Source: Lewinellaceae bacterium (GTDB taxonomy: Bacteria > Bacteroidota > Bacteroidia > Chitinophagales > Saprospiraceae). Taken from it: a stretch of 64,000 nucleotides of DNA. The stretch spans positions 2,063,001 through 2,127,000 of the forward strand of contig JACJXX010000001.1 in assembly GCA_020636435.1 (NCBI GenBank). Reading direction: 5' to 3'. Under the pieces are notes generated by a model, which made no database searches, was not told the DNA's origin, and was given only the letters and a program-made list of their open reading frames with translations. Below, one piece after another: positions 1 to 9,228 of this stretch; the stretch's first letter is position 1, and each line of letters starts with the position of its first letter. The position numbers and the translations under genes are program-made.

Positions 1-90
1 TTGAGACCAGGAGCCGCCGGGCAAAGCACTACAGTCCGGCGGCTGTCAGCCCACTGGAAAAACTGGCGTAAACTTATGTGTAAACCGTAG

Positions 91-133
91 CCCTTCAGGA
101 CTGGCAGCAAAACGACATTTATTGAGAAGTTAC
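91..133. repeat. Dispersed repeat, right end of a MITE-like element
   Basis: This stretch is nearly identical to 42706-42748, the right end of the MITE-like element near 42.6 kb. Both read as a C-rich start, then GGACTGGC.GCAAAACGA, then ATTTATTGAGAAG.TAC. The left end of this copy is not recognisable in the preceding 90 bases and may be lost or lie outside the window. It abuts the remains of an Rpn-type gene, so insertion followed by decay is likely. Confidence 0.6.
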
Positions 134-148
134 CTTCCGCGATCTTTT

Positions 149-168
149 CAGCCGCTAATTAGCGGCTG
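149..168. other. Perfect 20-bp palindrome
   Basis: CAGCCGCTAATTAGCGGCTG is a perfect palindrome with no loop, between the MITE-like end and the Rpn remnant. It lacks a T-tract, so a classical terminator is not supported. It could be a protein-binding site or part of the mobile-element debris. Confidence 0.4.
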
Positions 169-215
169 ACGCCAGCCTGCTTTCTGTCCTGGTTTTCCCT
201 GGCAGAACCCTGTAA

Positions 216-923
216 TTTTATTCCGAATACCGGAAATCATTCTGGGGCACAGAAATCCATTATCGTTTCCGGACGTTTATTTTAACAGACCAGGATGTTG
301 AAATGCTTCATGCATCTGATAATCTCTTCGGCCTGGTTATGGAAGTGGCCAGCAGGGAAATAGATGCTCATAAGCAGGATGATCTTCAACGCCTGTATGT
401 AAAGACAGAACTAGTCCAAGCGGCACGAAATAACGGGTAATATTATGATACTGGAACTCTGCATTTAAGGGCTGGCGAAATCTCCCGTTATTTCGTTCTA
501 GTCGCACTAGTTCGCTACCTATTTCAGAGAGGGGTCTCCAAAAGGAAAATCAGGCGTTTACTGTATTTTATTAAATACTACATCCGTTTTGACAAAGACG
601 ATTTTTACTATAAATTTGAAGATGACATAGAGTCTATCACCAAATCCAGGAAAGCTATGGGTATTGAAGAAGCTATCCTACAGGAATTAAAAGAAAAAGG
701 GCTGGCGGAAGGCCGGGAGCAGGGTTTAGAAGAGGGGCGGAAAAAAGGGCTAATGGAAGGACGTGAGGAAGGACGTGAAGAAGGACGTGAGGAAAGCATT
801 CGCACCTTCATCACCCGCGCGTGGAAAAAAGGCATACCTGCCGAAGAAATTGCTGATCTCGTTGACCTCCCTATAGAAAAAGTAAAGCTCTTCATCGAAG
901 AATTGGTGGAAGAAGATGAATAA
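216..923 (+). pseudogene. Rpn-family nuclease/transposase remnant, interrupted
   Basis: The reading frame from 216 to 923 has the C-terminal half of the Rpn / PD-(D/E)XK transposase family: a YRFRTFIL-like strand, then LFGLVMEVA, then LYVKTELV...RYLFQRGVSKRKIRRLLYF, and finally the charged EGREEGREEG helix and a short terminal helical domain. These proteins are recombination-promoting nucleases. Here the N-terminal catalytic half is absent and a 102-bp hairpin (410-511) splits the frame between LV and RYL, adding an in-frame TAA at 433-435. Removing it would rejoin the frame exactly. A residual ORF from ATG 657 (88 residues) could still be translated but lacks the nuclease. The family is confident; the locus is dead. 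Confidence 0.7.
410..511. mobile_element. Small hairpin insertion (MITE-like) inside the Rpn remnant
   Basis: Imperfect inverted repeats at 410-437 and 484-511 flank a 46-base loop. Both outer ends carry ACTAGT, and the inner 13 bases (ACGAAATAACGGG and its complement) pair perfectly. The interrupted protein resumes in the same frame on the far side, so the net insertion is about 96 bases with ACTAGT or CTAG as a possible target duplication. The family is unknown. Confidence 0.5.
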
Positions 924-975
924 CCTTTGGCTCAATATTTGCTCCACCCATTATTGAACCATTTCCATTCAAAGT

Positions 976-1359
976 ATGCCAGGCTGGCAGCGTTCTATAT
1001 CGACTGTTTTATTGAGGGCGGCCTTTGCCGTTTTCCTCCTATTGTCCCTTCCTCAAGTGAATGGGATGACGTTGGCTGCCAGATGGCAATTACCTCAAAC
1101 GCCGGCAGTGGAGCTGATCGACGAGGCGCCTCAGCCTGACAAGTTAATTTCCCTCCTCGTTTTATCAACTTATAACCCGGTAAGCCATTTCATTCCGGGC
1201 TTGCCTTCTTCCTCTAGAATTGCGTTTGTCCATAATAAACAGTTGCCCCAAACCTACTCGCAACAGCCAGAATGGCAGGCATCCTCCTCTCCTGCTGCCT
1301 TTATGGCTTTTTCTCGCCTTTCCCACAGCTATCCTGCCGAAGATGAGATAGGACACTGA
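976..1359 (+). CDS. Hypothetical protein, doubtful
   Basis: A 127-residue frame starts with a basic stretch and a hydrophobic segment (about residues 10-28) that could be a signal peptide or membrane anchor. The remainder is Ser/Pro/Gln-rich with no recognised motif. It sits between two pseudogenes in decayed DNA, so it may simply be an open frame in debris. No function can be proposed. Confidence 0.22.
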   Translation: MPGWQRSISTVLLRAAFAVFLLLSLPQVNGMTLAARWQLPQTPAVELIDEAPQPDKLISLLVLSTYNPVSHFIPGLPSSSRIAFVHNKQLPQTYSQQPEWQASSSPAAFMAFSRLSHSYPAEDEIGH

Positions 1360-1395
1360 TCTTTTAAGATGGATTAGGATTCAATAGGATCAGCT

Positions 1396-3125
1396 ATCGA
1401 AACCGATGTTGCCCTCATAGGGCCCCACAATAAACTGGTGGAGATGCAAACCGGCGAAGGCAAAACCCTGGCGGCCGTTTTCCCGGCCTATCTCAACGCG
1501 CTCTCCGGTAAAAGGGCTACCTGTCTAACATTGGCCACACGGGCCGTTGTCCGTTGCCTGTTGTTCGTTGACCGTTGTTGCAACTTGCTGGCTGCCAAAC
1601 GCATGGCTGCCCAACGCAACCGACAACCGACAACTGGCAACCGACAACTGGCCAACCTTAGAAGGGTAGCCAGGATATCGACTACGTCATCCGCGACGGG
1701 CAGGTGAAACTGGTGGATGAATTTACCGGCCGTATCGTGGAGGATAGAAAATGGCGCAGCGGCCTGCAGACTGCCGTGGAGGCTAAGGAAGGATTGGAAA
1801 TCCAGTCGGAAGGCCACATCCTCAACGCCATCTCTCTGCAGCATTTAATCATCCGGTATCCGAAACGAGCCGGCATGACCGCCACCGCCCAAACGGCGGC
1901 CAATGAGTTCATGAACAGCTACGGCCTGGGCGTCGTTGTGATCCCGCCCAACAAGCCCTGCCGGCGGGTAGGCCATCCCGATGAGGTATTTACCACCCAG
2001 GCTGCCAAAATACAGGCCATCGTTGAAGAGATACAACGCGCTCACCGGACCGGCCAACCCATCCTGCTAGGCACCCGCACCGTTCGGGAATCTGAGAACC
2101 TAGCCAGTATCATTCGAAAAAGCGGCATCCCATGCCAGATGCTGAACGCCAAGAACGACGAGCTGGAGGCCGACATCATCGCCCGAGCAGGCATGCCGGG
2201 CGCCATTACCATCTCCACCAATATGGCCGGGCGGGGGACGGATATTGTACTGGGCGGCCCTGACGGGCAGGACCGGGAGCCCGTTATCCGGGCCGGCGGC
2301 CTGTACGTCATCGGCACCAACCGCCACGAAAGCCTGAGAGTTGACCGGCAATTGCGCGGGCGGGCGGGGCGGCAGGGCGACATTGGGCACTCCCGCTTTT
2401 TCATTAGCCTGGAGGACGAGTTGATGGTGAAATACAGGCTCAAAGAAATTCTGCCCCGGCGCTTCAGGAACTTGCCGGAAGGGCAAAAAATAGAAGACAA
2501 ACGCATTCACCTCTTCATCCAGCACATCCAGGAGGTCATCGAAGATCAAACCTCAGAGATGCGGCGGACGCTCATGCTCTACTCGGATTTGGTGGAAAAA
2601 CAACGGCAATTGATACAGGGAGAACGGCAGCAGCTATTGCTGAAGGCCGGCTACCTCGAAGAGCACTTTGATATAAAGGCAAAAAACATTCCTGTCGAAA
2701 AGCTAAAAACCGTGGCGCTCTTCCAATACGGCCGGTTGTGGGCGGAGCACCTCGACTACCTGCAGCAGGTGCGCGACTGCATCCACCTGATCCGTTTCGG
2801 CGGGCAAAAGCCGCTGCTGGAATTTCAGCGCCTGGCCGACCGGCAGTTCCAGCTCCTGTGCGATAGGATAGACGAGGCCGTGCGGGAAAAAGCAGCCCTG
2901 CTGCTGGCCAATCCCGGCCTTGAACTTCAGGAGCTGGGCGTCCGCCGCCCCTCCTCCACCTGGACCTACATCGTCAACGACAACCCCTTCGGCAATAAAC
3001 TGGCGACGATGCTGCTGGATAATTCGAACATTGGCTTCCAGGTGGATTTTGTTTCTGCGGCGGTGTTGTTTGTAGTGGGGGTGTTCCAAAAGTTAACGGG
3101 ATGGAAGAGGGCGCAGCATCCATAA
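1396..3125 (+). pseudogene. SecA-like translocase ATPase, core deleted
   Basis: Two blocks of a SecA-family protein remain. Block one (1396-1535) reads DVALIG...NKLVEMQTGEGKTLAA, the Walker A region. Block two (from about 1665) reads DYVIRDGQVKLVDEFTGR and then continues intact through TNMAGRGTDIVLGG (motif V) and QLRGRAGRQGD (motif VI) to residue 473 of a 1704-3125 ORF that begins at GTG. Between them the DEAD-box motif and cross-linking domain, over 200 residues in SecA, are replaced by GTTG-rich repeat (1544-1657) that also breaks the frame. The C-terminus ends in a hydrophobic segment and lacks the usual SecA zinc-binding tail, which suggests a former accessory SecA. ATP hydrolysis by the remnant is implausible. 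Confidence 0.75.
1544..1657. repeat. GTTG/CAAC-rich repeat replacing the SecA core
   Basis: The left half repeats CCGTTG and GTTGTTCGTTG words and the right half repeats CAACCGACAAC words, so the two halves form a loose inverted repeat. The same vocabulary (GTTGACGGTTGT) recurs in the inverted repeat at 4140-4198. It looks like a dispersed short-word repeat of this genome. Confidence 0.55.
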
Positions 3126-3163
3126 CATCTTTTATTGCAAAAAGTATCCCAAACCCCAGTTCC

Positions 3164-4084
3164 CTAATCTTTGTAAATTTTCACCCCCACTTCCTCCCCC
3201 TCCCTCACCCACGCCCGGTACATCCCTTCCGAGTTGAACGGCAGCGCGATATGGCCCTTCGCATCCACGGCGATCAGGCCGCCGTCGCCGCCCAGGGCAA
3301 GTTGGCGGTGGTGAATGGCGTGGCGGGCAGCCTCTTCCAGGCTCAAACCACGGTATTCCATAAGGCAGGAGACGTCGTAGGCCACCACGCCACGTATAAA
3401 ATACTCCCCGTAGCCGGTGCAGGACACGGCGCAGGTCAGGTCGTTGGCGTACGTGCCCGCGCCGATGATGGGGCTATCCCCTACCCTGCCGTACTGTTTA
3501 TTGGTCAGGCCTCCGGTGGAAGTGGCGGCGGCCAGATGGCCATGGCGGTCGCAGGCCACCGCGCCTACCGTGCCATGTTTTTGGCTGTGGTCGAGCTGCG
3601 CTTTGCCGCGGGCCCGGGCTGCCTGCAGCTGCCGTTGACGGAATTCGGAGTAGAAATAGTCCGGCAGCGCTTCTTCAATGCCCTGTTCACGGGCGAATTC
3701 CAATGCGCCAGGGCCGCAGAGCAGCACGTGATCCGAGGCCTCCAGGATGCGCCGCGCCAGGGAAATGGGGTTCTTTACCCCCTGGACCATAGCCACGGCT
3801 CCCGCCTTCAGCGTTTTTCCGCACATGATGGAAGCGTCCATCTCATTGTTGCCTTCGTGGGTAAAAACGGCGCCCTTCCCGGCATTGAAATACTCGCAAT
3901 CCTCCAGCGAACGGACGACCGTTTCGACGGCATCCAGCGCACTCCTGCCCGCCTTGAGCAGGGCCTCTCCGGCCTGCAGGGCCGCCAGCAGCGCTTTTTG
4001 GTGGGACTCTTCCTTTTCGGCAGTCATCTCGGAGCGCAGGATGGTGCCGGCGCCTCCGTGAATGGCCAGGGAATATTCAGGCAT
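3164..4084 (-). CDS. iaaA: Isoaspartyl peptidase / L-asparaginase (Ntn hydrolase)
   Basis: This 306-residue protein belongs to the plant-type asparaginase / isoaspartyl peptidase family, which cleaves beta-aspartyl dipeptides and also asparagine after autocleavage into two subunits. The start IHGGAG (8-13), NAGKGAVF (67-74), MDASIM (82-87) and the autocleavage site HGTVGAVA with nucleophile Thr172 are all present, followed by GDSPIIGAGTYA and CTGYGE in the beta subunit. No signal peptide is seen, so it should be cytoplasmic. It follows susD by about 119 bp on the same strand; the hairpin at 4140-4198 lies between, so co-transcription is plausible but may be attenuated. Degradation of beta-linked peptides imported by the SusCD pair is an inference. 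Confidence 0.92.
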   Translation of the reverse strand: MPEYSLAIHGGAGTILRSEMTAEKEESHQKALLAALQAGEALLKAGRSALDAVETVVRSLEDCEYFNAGKGAVFTHEGNNEMDASIMCGKTLKAGAVAMVQGVKNPISLARRILEASDHVLLCGPGALEFAREQGIEEALPDYFYSEFRQRQLQAARARGKAQLDHSQKHGTVGAVACDRHGHLAAATSTGGLTNKQYGRVGDSPIIGAGTYANDLTCAVSCTGYGEYFIRGVVAYDVSCLMEYRGLSLEEAARHAIHHRQLALGGDGGLIAVDAKGHIALPFNSEGMYRAWVREGEEVGVKIYKD

Positions 4085-4139
4085 GCGAACTTGGCTTTCT
4101 TGTGTTTATTTAATTGAAACCTTTGAGGTTTTTTGTCCA

Positions 4140-4198
4140 TTTTTAGTTGACGGTTGTCAGTTGCCTGACAGCCTAAACAAACAACCGTCAACTAAAAA
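4140..4198. terminator. 18-bp perfect inverted repeat between susD and iaaA
   Basis: Positions 4140-4157 and 4181-4198 are perfect complements (TTTTTAGTTGACGGTTGT and its complement) with a 23-base loop, and T/A tracts at both ends. It may act as a terminator or attenuator in either direction. The GTTGACGGTTGT core resembles the repeat in the SecA pseudogene, so it may instead be a dispersed repeat. Confidence 0.5.
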
Positions 4199-4202
4199 CT
4201 GC

Positions 4203-5561
4203 CTAATACCCCGGATTCTGCCCGATCACTCCATTAGAAACCTTCACCTCCCGGTCCGGAATAGGCAAAACAACCCGGTAATCTTCTATCTGCCGCACTA
4301 AGGCAGCCCGGCCCAGGCGCACCAGGTCGAACCAGTAGTGGCCTTCGAAGGCGTACTCCAGGCGGCGCTCCCGGATCAGGAAGCTGTTGTAGGCCTCCAG
4401 GTTGGGCACATCGGCCTCCGCGACCGGCGAACCGGGCAATGAACGGGTGCGGATGGCGTTCAGGTCTTCCAATGCAGCGCTCACTCCTTCCGTATTCGCG
4501 ATGGCTTCGGAGCGGATGAGGTACATTTCCGCCAGGCGGGAAACCGGGACGTTGTAATCTATATCCGTCGCCAGTTCGCCGTATTTGGTGCAGCGCACCA
4601 CCCCAAAGCGCCGCAGAAACTGCTCCTTTCGGGCATCGTTTTCTTCAAAAGCCTCCCACAGCTCATTGGAGCCGGAAACCTCGTTGGCGGCGGAAAGCAT
4701 CAGGAGGCTCGACAAATCCTGCCCATCCTGAGTGGTAAACTGCAGTTCGAAGATCGACTCCGGCGAGCCTTCCGTCTCAAAGTTATCATTATAATTTTCA
4801 TTGAGCGCATAGTCGCCATCGTTGAGGAGCAGTTCGGCGTAGGCGCGGGCGTTGGCCCAGTCCTTCCGGTACAGGTGTACGCGGGCCAGCAAGGCCCGGG
4901 CGGCCGCCTGGGTGACAAAGTAGCGATCGTCGTCATCCGGCAGAGCCCTGGCGGCGTTGTCCAGGTCTTCGATGATGCGGCCGTAGGTGGCCGCTACCGT
5001 AGCCCGCCCTACCGAGGTAGCTGTACTGCGGTCGAGTACCTCTGTAAAGACGGGCACCCCAAGGGCGGAGCTTTCGTTAAAAAACTCCCCGAACTGGCAC
5101 AGCAGTCCGAAATAGGCGGAGCCCCGGAAATAATAGGCCGTGCCTTCGATCCGGCTGCGATCTGCATCGCCGATCCCATCGATGCCGTCGATGTTCGCCA
5201 GAATATTATTGGCGGAGTTGATGATGTTGTACAAATCCACCCACACATCTTCGATGTAGGGATTGGTCGTCGGTACGCGGGCGTTGGACAGGTCCTCATA
5301 ACGCTGCCGGAAGCCGGTGGCAATGGCATTGCCGCCGAGCAGGTCCGCCACCAGGACGAAATCCCCTCCGTATAAGTTGACGCCCTGAAAGCTATTGTAC
5401 AGCCCAATAGCCGCTGCTTCCGCCGTTTCTTTGTTGACGATGGCCTCCGAAGTGATGATCTGGCCGTCGAGCTCCACATCCAGGAAGTTGTTGCAGGCGG
5501 CACTCAAAAATACGACCGCCGATAGCACGATGTATTTGAAGTTTATGGTTTTCATATTCAT
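4203..5561 (-). CDS. SusD/RagB-family outer-membrane nutrient-binding lipoprotein
   Basis: A 452-residue SusD-like protein. The N-terminus has a lipoprotein signal peptide ending in the lipobox LSAAC with Cys23 as the lipidation site. FLDVELDGQI and the region up to VLVADLLGG are typical of the SusD N-terminal fold; the C-terminus has the usual RRLEYAFEGHYWFDLVRLG motif near residues 405-425. SusD proteins cap the SusC TonB-dependent channel at the cell surface and bind the substrate. It starts 61 bp after susC on the same strand and is surely co-transcribed with it. At 452 residues it is slightly short for the family. The substrate is not visible; the following iaaA gene suggests a peptide rather than a glycan. 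Confidence 0.95.
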   Translation of the reverse strand: MNMKTINFKYIVLSAVVFLSAACNNFLDVELDGQIITSEAIVNKETAEAAAIGLYNSFQGVNLYGGDFVLVADLLGGNAIATGFRQRYEDLSNARVPTTNPYIEDVWVDLYNIINSANNILANIDGIDGIGDADRSRIEGTAYYFRGSAYFGLLCQFGEFFNESSALGVPVFTEVLDRSTATSVGRATVAATYGRIIEDLDNAARALPDDDDRYFVTQAAARALLARVHLYRKDWANARAYAELLLNDGDYALNENYNDNFETEGSPESIFELQFTTQDGQDLSSLLMLSAANEVSGSNELWEAFEENDARKEQFLRRFGVVRCTKYGELATDIDYNVPVSRLAEMYLIRSEAIANTEGVSAALEDLNAIRTRSLPGSPVAEADVPNLEAYNSFLIRERRLEYAFEGHYWFDLVRLGRAALVRQIEDYRVVLPIPDREVKVSNGVIGQNPGY

Positions 5562-5621
5562 ATTTTTTGTACAAATCAGCCCGATGCAATGGGCACTTTT
5601 ACACGTTTACACTTTTACACC

Positions 5622-8600
5622 TCACAACCCCACATTGACCCCCACCGAAATCGTCCGTGCCTGCCCCAGGGTGCCAAAGTCCTCTCCTTGCTGGGTATTC
5701 AGAGCGCCCTGGCTGGCGGTGTTGGTCGAAACCTCGGGGTCGAAGCCCCGGTAGTCGGTGATGGTAAGCAGGTTTTGGGCCTGAGCATAGAGCGTCAGGG
5801 AACGCAGGCGCATTTTTTGCACAACCGGTGCCGGGAACTGGTAGGCCAGGCGCAGGTTTTTCAGGCGGATGAAGTCGCCATCCTCCAGAAACTGGGTGCT
5901 GAAGCGCTGCATCTGGCCGGTTTGCAGGGAGGGGCGGGGCACATCCGTCTGTTGCCCCGGCTCCCGCCAGTAGTTCTCCAGCACGTAGCGGCTGTTGTTG
6001 CCATAAGGCAGGCCGCTGCGCAATTGGCCGTAATTTTCATAAGCATGGCGGCTTTGGTTGAAAATTTTATTGCCGCCCGAGAACTGCAGGAAGGCGGAGA
6101 GCGAAAGGCCTTTCCAGGAAAAGGTATTGTTGAAGCCGCCAAAATAGGTGGGAATAGCGCTGCCCACGATCTGCCGGTCGTCAAAATCGATCACGCCATC
6201 GCCGTTGAGGTCCTCGAAGAGGGCGTCGCCCGTCTCGGGGTCCACTCCCTGGAATTTTATCATGTAAAGCGTACTGGCCGACTCGCCTTCCTTGAGGATG
6301 TGGTTGCGGCCCAGGATCTCTCCGTCATTGAACAATTTTATGATCTTGTTGTCCAGCAGAGCCAGGTTGAAGGCGGTCGTCCAGGAAAAATCCCGGGTAT
6401 GGATATTGAGCGTGTTCAGGCTCACTTCAAACCCTTTGTTCTCGATCTCTCCGACGTTCTGGATGACCGTAGTGAAGCCGGTCAGGCCCGAAACATCAGC
6501 ATTGAGCAGCAGGTCGGTAGTATTCTTGATGAAGTAGTCGGCTGTCAGGTTGAACCGGCTGTCCAACAGGCCCAGGTCAATGCCCAGGTTCAACTGGGAG
6601 GTTTTCTCCCAGCTCAGGTCCGGGTTTTCCAATTGAGAAGGCGAGATGCCGCTGCGGCCGTTGTAAGGCGCATCCAGCCCCCAGGTGCCCACCCAGTCGC
6701 TGCCGATTTCCTGGTTGCCGGTTATGCCGTAACTGCCCCGCAGCTTCAGGTTGCTGAAAAGGCCCTGATCGGCCATAAACGGTTCTTCGCTAACTACCCA
6801 GGCCAGAGAGCCGGACGGGAAGTAGCCATACTGATTGTTCGCCCCAAACCGGGAAGAACCGTCGGCTCGCACGGTGAAAGTGGCCAGGTAACGGCCCTTA
6901 TAAGCATAATTGAAACGCCCCAGGTAAGAAAGCAGGCTGGAACGCCTCCGGCCGGTAGTAGCGGTGATGATATTGGCCGCTGCCGAAATACTGGGCGTTT
7001 CATTGGTGGAGTAACCGGCGCCTTCCATATCGGAAAAAACGGCCTTGATCTCCTGAGCCGAGAAGCCGCCGATGAGGTTGAAGCTATGATCGCCCAGCAC
7101 CCGGGTGAAGTTGAGTGTATTTTCCGACTGCCAGGACAATTCCTCCCAGGTGGCGAATATGCCCTGGCCGATGCTCGTCTTGTTGCTGAAGGTCGGGGTA
7201 TACGACTCTTCATTGAGGGTGTTGAGGTCGACGGACCAAACCGATTTTAACACAAGCCCCGGGATGATCTCGTATTGCCCGAACAGGGAGCTTTGCAGGC
7301 GGGAAGAGATGGAGCGGTTCTTATACTCCAGGGCGATCAGCACCGGGTTGTCGAGCGGCCACCAGGTATTGTAATTGAAAGGGTTGGCGTAGCTGCCGTC
7401 CGCCTCGTAAATGGGGGCCGAGGGGTCCCAGGCCTGGGCGTTGATCACTACGCCGTACTCGTCGTTCTCGTTGATCGTCCGCCGGTGGTTGGAGCGGTTG
7501 ACTGCAAAGTTGGCGCCCAGTTTGATCTTCTCGTTGAGGCGGTGGTCGAGGTTGAGGCGGGTGCTGAGCCTTTGGAATTCCTGCCCGATCTGAATGCCGC
7601 TCTGGTTAAAAAAATTGCCGCTGAGGTAAAACTGGGTTTTGTCGTTTCCGCCCTGAATGCTGAGATCGGCATTGTCGACCTGGCCGGTGCGGAAAATGGC
7701 GTTGTAAATATCGGTTGTCTGTACATCCGCATTGGGGTCGCCGGGGTCGAAACCGAAGTCGTCGTTGAAGTAATCCGGGCCCAGGCCGTCATTCTCAGCG
7801 GCCACATTGAGGAAGCGGACGAATTCGCGGGCGCCCATCATTTCGGGCACATCGGTGATGTTGGAGAAGCCTTTATAATATCCCACGCTGACCTGGGTCT
7901 TTTCGCTGGCGCCCCGCTTGGTCGTAATCAGGATGACGCCGTTGGCACCGCGGGAGCCATAAATGGAAGCCGCTGAAGCGTCTTTCAGGATGGTGATCGA
8001 CTCGATGTCGTTGGGATTGAGGTCGGCCAGCGGGTTGACCGGCTGAATGTTCTGGTTCAGAGCGGAGTTGTTGCGGGAGACCACCGGGATGCCATCGATG
8101 ATGAACAAGGGCTGGCTGCTGGCGCCGATGGAGGAGACGCCCCGGATGTTGACGTTGATGGCGCCGCCCGGCGTACCGGAAGGGCTGCTGATGTTCACCC
8201 CGCTGGCTTTGCCCTGAATGGCCGCCTCAAAGCTGGCCGTGGGCACATCCTGGACATCTTCTGCGCTGAGGGACTCGATGGCGCTCGACACGTCTTTTTT
8301 CTTCTGAGTCCCGTAACCGACGACGACCACCTCGTCGAGGACCTGGCCGGCGGCCAATTGTACATCGATCGCGCTCTGGTTGCCGATCTCTACTACTTTG
8401 GGGGTGTATCCGGTATAAGAAAACTCCAGTTTTTTTGCCTCTTCCGGCACTTTCAGATCGTATTTTCCATCAAAATCCGTAACCGTTCCGGAAGAAGCGC
8501 CCTGGATCAAAACGTTCGCTCCAATGAGCGGTTCTCCGGTTTCGGCGTCGGTAACGGCGCCGGTGATGGTGCGCTGTGCCGGGGCAATGGAAGCCCACCC

Positions 8601-8642
8601 CAGGCAGACAGCAGCTATCAGGAGTATTCGCCAATGCTTCAT
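5622..8642 (-). CDS. SusC/RagA-family TonB-linked outer-membrane transporter
   Basis: A 1006-residue outer-membrane protein with a signal peptide ending at APAQ (about residue 22), a carboxypeptidase-like CarbopepD_reg domain (ITGAVTDAETGEPLIGANV, about 25-100), the SusC signature EVVVVGYGTQKKKDV (about 104-118) that overlaps the TonB box region, a plug domain (about 120-240, with ISSPSGTPGG and GSRGANGVILITTKRG) and a long beta-barrel to the end (ISVGVNVGL). It imports a substrate using TonB energy, with the SusD partner encoded just downstream. No sigma/anti-sigma pair is encoded next to it, unlike many glycan loci. Confidence 0.96.
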   Translation of the reverse strand: MKHWRILLIAAVCLGWASIAPAQRTITGAVTDAETGEPLIGANVLIQGASSGTVTDFDGKYDLKVPEEAKKLEFSYTGYTPKVVEIGNQSAIDVQLAAGQVLDEVVVVGYGTQKKKDVSSAIESLSAEDVQDVPTASFEAAIQGKASGVNISSPSGTPGGAINVNIRGVSSIGASSQPLFIIDGIPVVSRNNSALNQNIQPVNPLADLNPNDIESITILKDASAASIYGSRGANGVILITTKRGASEKTQVSVGYYKGFSNITDVPEMMGAREFVRFLNVAAENDGLGPDYFNDDFGFDPGDPNADVQTTDIYNAIFRTGQVDNADLSIQGGNDKTQFYLSGNFFNQSGIQIGQEFQRLSTRLNLDHRLNEKIKLGANFAVNRSNHRRTINENDEYGVVINAQAWDPSAPIYEADGSYANPFNYNTWWPLDNPVLIALEYKNRSISSRLQSSLFGQYEIIPGLVLKSVWSVDLNTLNEESYTPTFSNKTSIGQGIFATWEELSWQSENTLNFTRVLGDHSFNLIGGFSAQEIKAVFSDMEGAGYSTNETPSISAAANIITATTGRRRSSLLSYLGRFNYAYKGRYLATFTVRADGSSRFGANNQYGYFPSGSLAWVVSEEPFMADQGLFSNLKLRGSYGITGNQEIGSDWVGTWGLDAPYNGRSGISPSQLENPDLSWEKTSQLNLGIDLGLLDSRFNLTADYFIKNTTDLLLNADVSGLTGFTTVIQNVGEIENKGFEVSLNTLNIHTRDFSWTTAFNLALLDNKIIKLFNDGEILGRNHILKEGESASTLYMIKFQGVDPETGDALFEDLNGDGVIDFDDRQIVGSAIPTYFGGFNNTFSWKGLSLSAFLQFSGGNKIFNQSRHAYENYGQLRSGLPYGNNSRYVLENYWREPGQQTDVPRPSLQTGQMQRFSTQFLEDGDFIRLKNLRLAYQFPAPVVQKMRLRSLTLYAQAQNLLTITDYRGFDPEVSTNTASQGALNTQQGEDFGTLGQARTISVGVNVGL

Positions 8643-9228
8643 ACTTATGCGTTTTTTGGTGACAAGAATATTAGTCCGTGCTGGAAATCAGAGGGCCTGA
8701 CACAGGCCGGGCTTTGCAGGGCAAAATACCACAGGAAAATGGCCACCGGAAAGGATGAGCCTCGGTTCGGGAAAGCCCTGGAAAGAAAAAGGGGATTGCT
8801 AACAGTCGAAGATGGGCTGCAGGCCAATGAGGCTGGGGGTCTCCAGGTGGAGAACCGTTGTTTTTGCAGGCATTATGGACCTCAGTATCTGCATGTAAGA
8901 ACTGGATTTACAGACCGAAATTAGGAACTTCAGGTTAAAATACCAAATAGAGCGGCCCTTCTATTTGCCAAAGAGGGATTTTTTTTGTAAGATTACGGTT
9001 GGTTTAATCACTAAATGTACAAATGGATAACTGGTGTTTCCATAGCGTTATCAGACCTTCCGTTCCCACCCACAAGCAGCTTGGCTTGATGGGCCTTCAA
9101 CCAATTTTTGACTGCTAGCCTGAATTTTCACTCCTTTTTATTGTTTTCGAAAACGGCTTTGGCATAATCGCCTGGCCGGGTATTCGGCAATTCCATCATT
9201 TTAATAATAACCAAAACCTTTCTGCATC
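8643..9228. other. Intergenic region between divergent susC and a T9SS gene
   Basis: No convincing gene is present in these 586 bases. The region must hold the susC promoter (reverse strand) and that of the gene at 9229. No exact TAnnTTTG box was found on either strand; CGGTTGG and T-tracts around 8975-9005 are the only suggestive elements. The half next to susC is GC-rich and lacks stops in one frame but shows no family resemblance. Confidence 0.4.

Noticed and set aside
3101..4117. Forward 338-codon frame opposite the isoaspartyl peptidase
   Set aside because: The reverse strand has all catalytic motifs of the Ntn hydrolase; the forward frame shows no family likeness.
5589..7250. Long forward-strand open frame opposite susC
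   Set aside because: It lies entirely antisense to a strongly supported SusC gene and has low-complexity Val/Gly/Gln-rich composition typical of a shadow frame.
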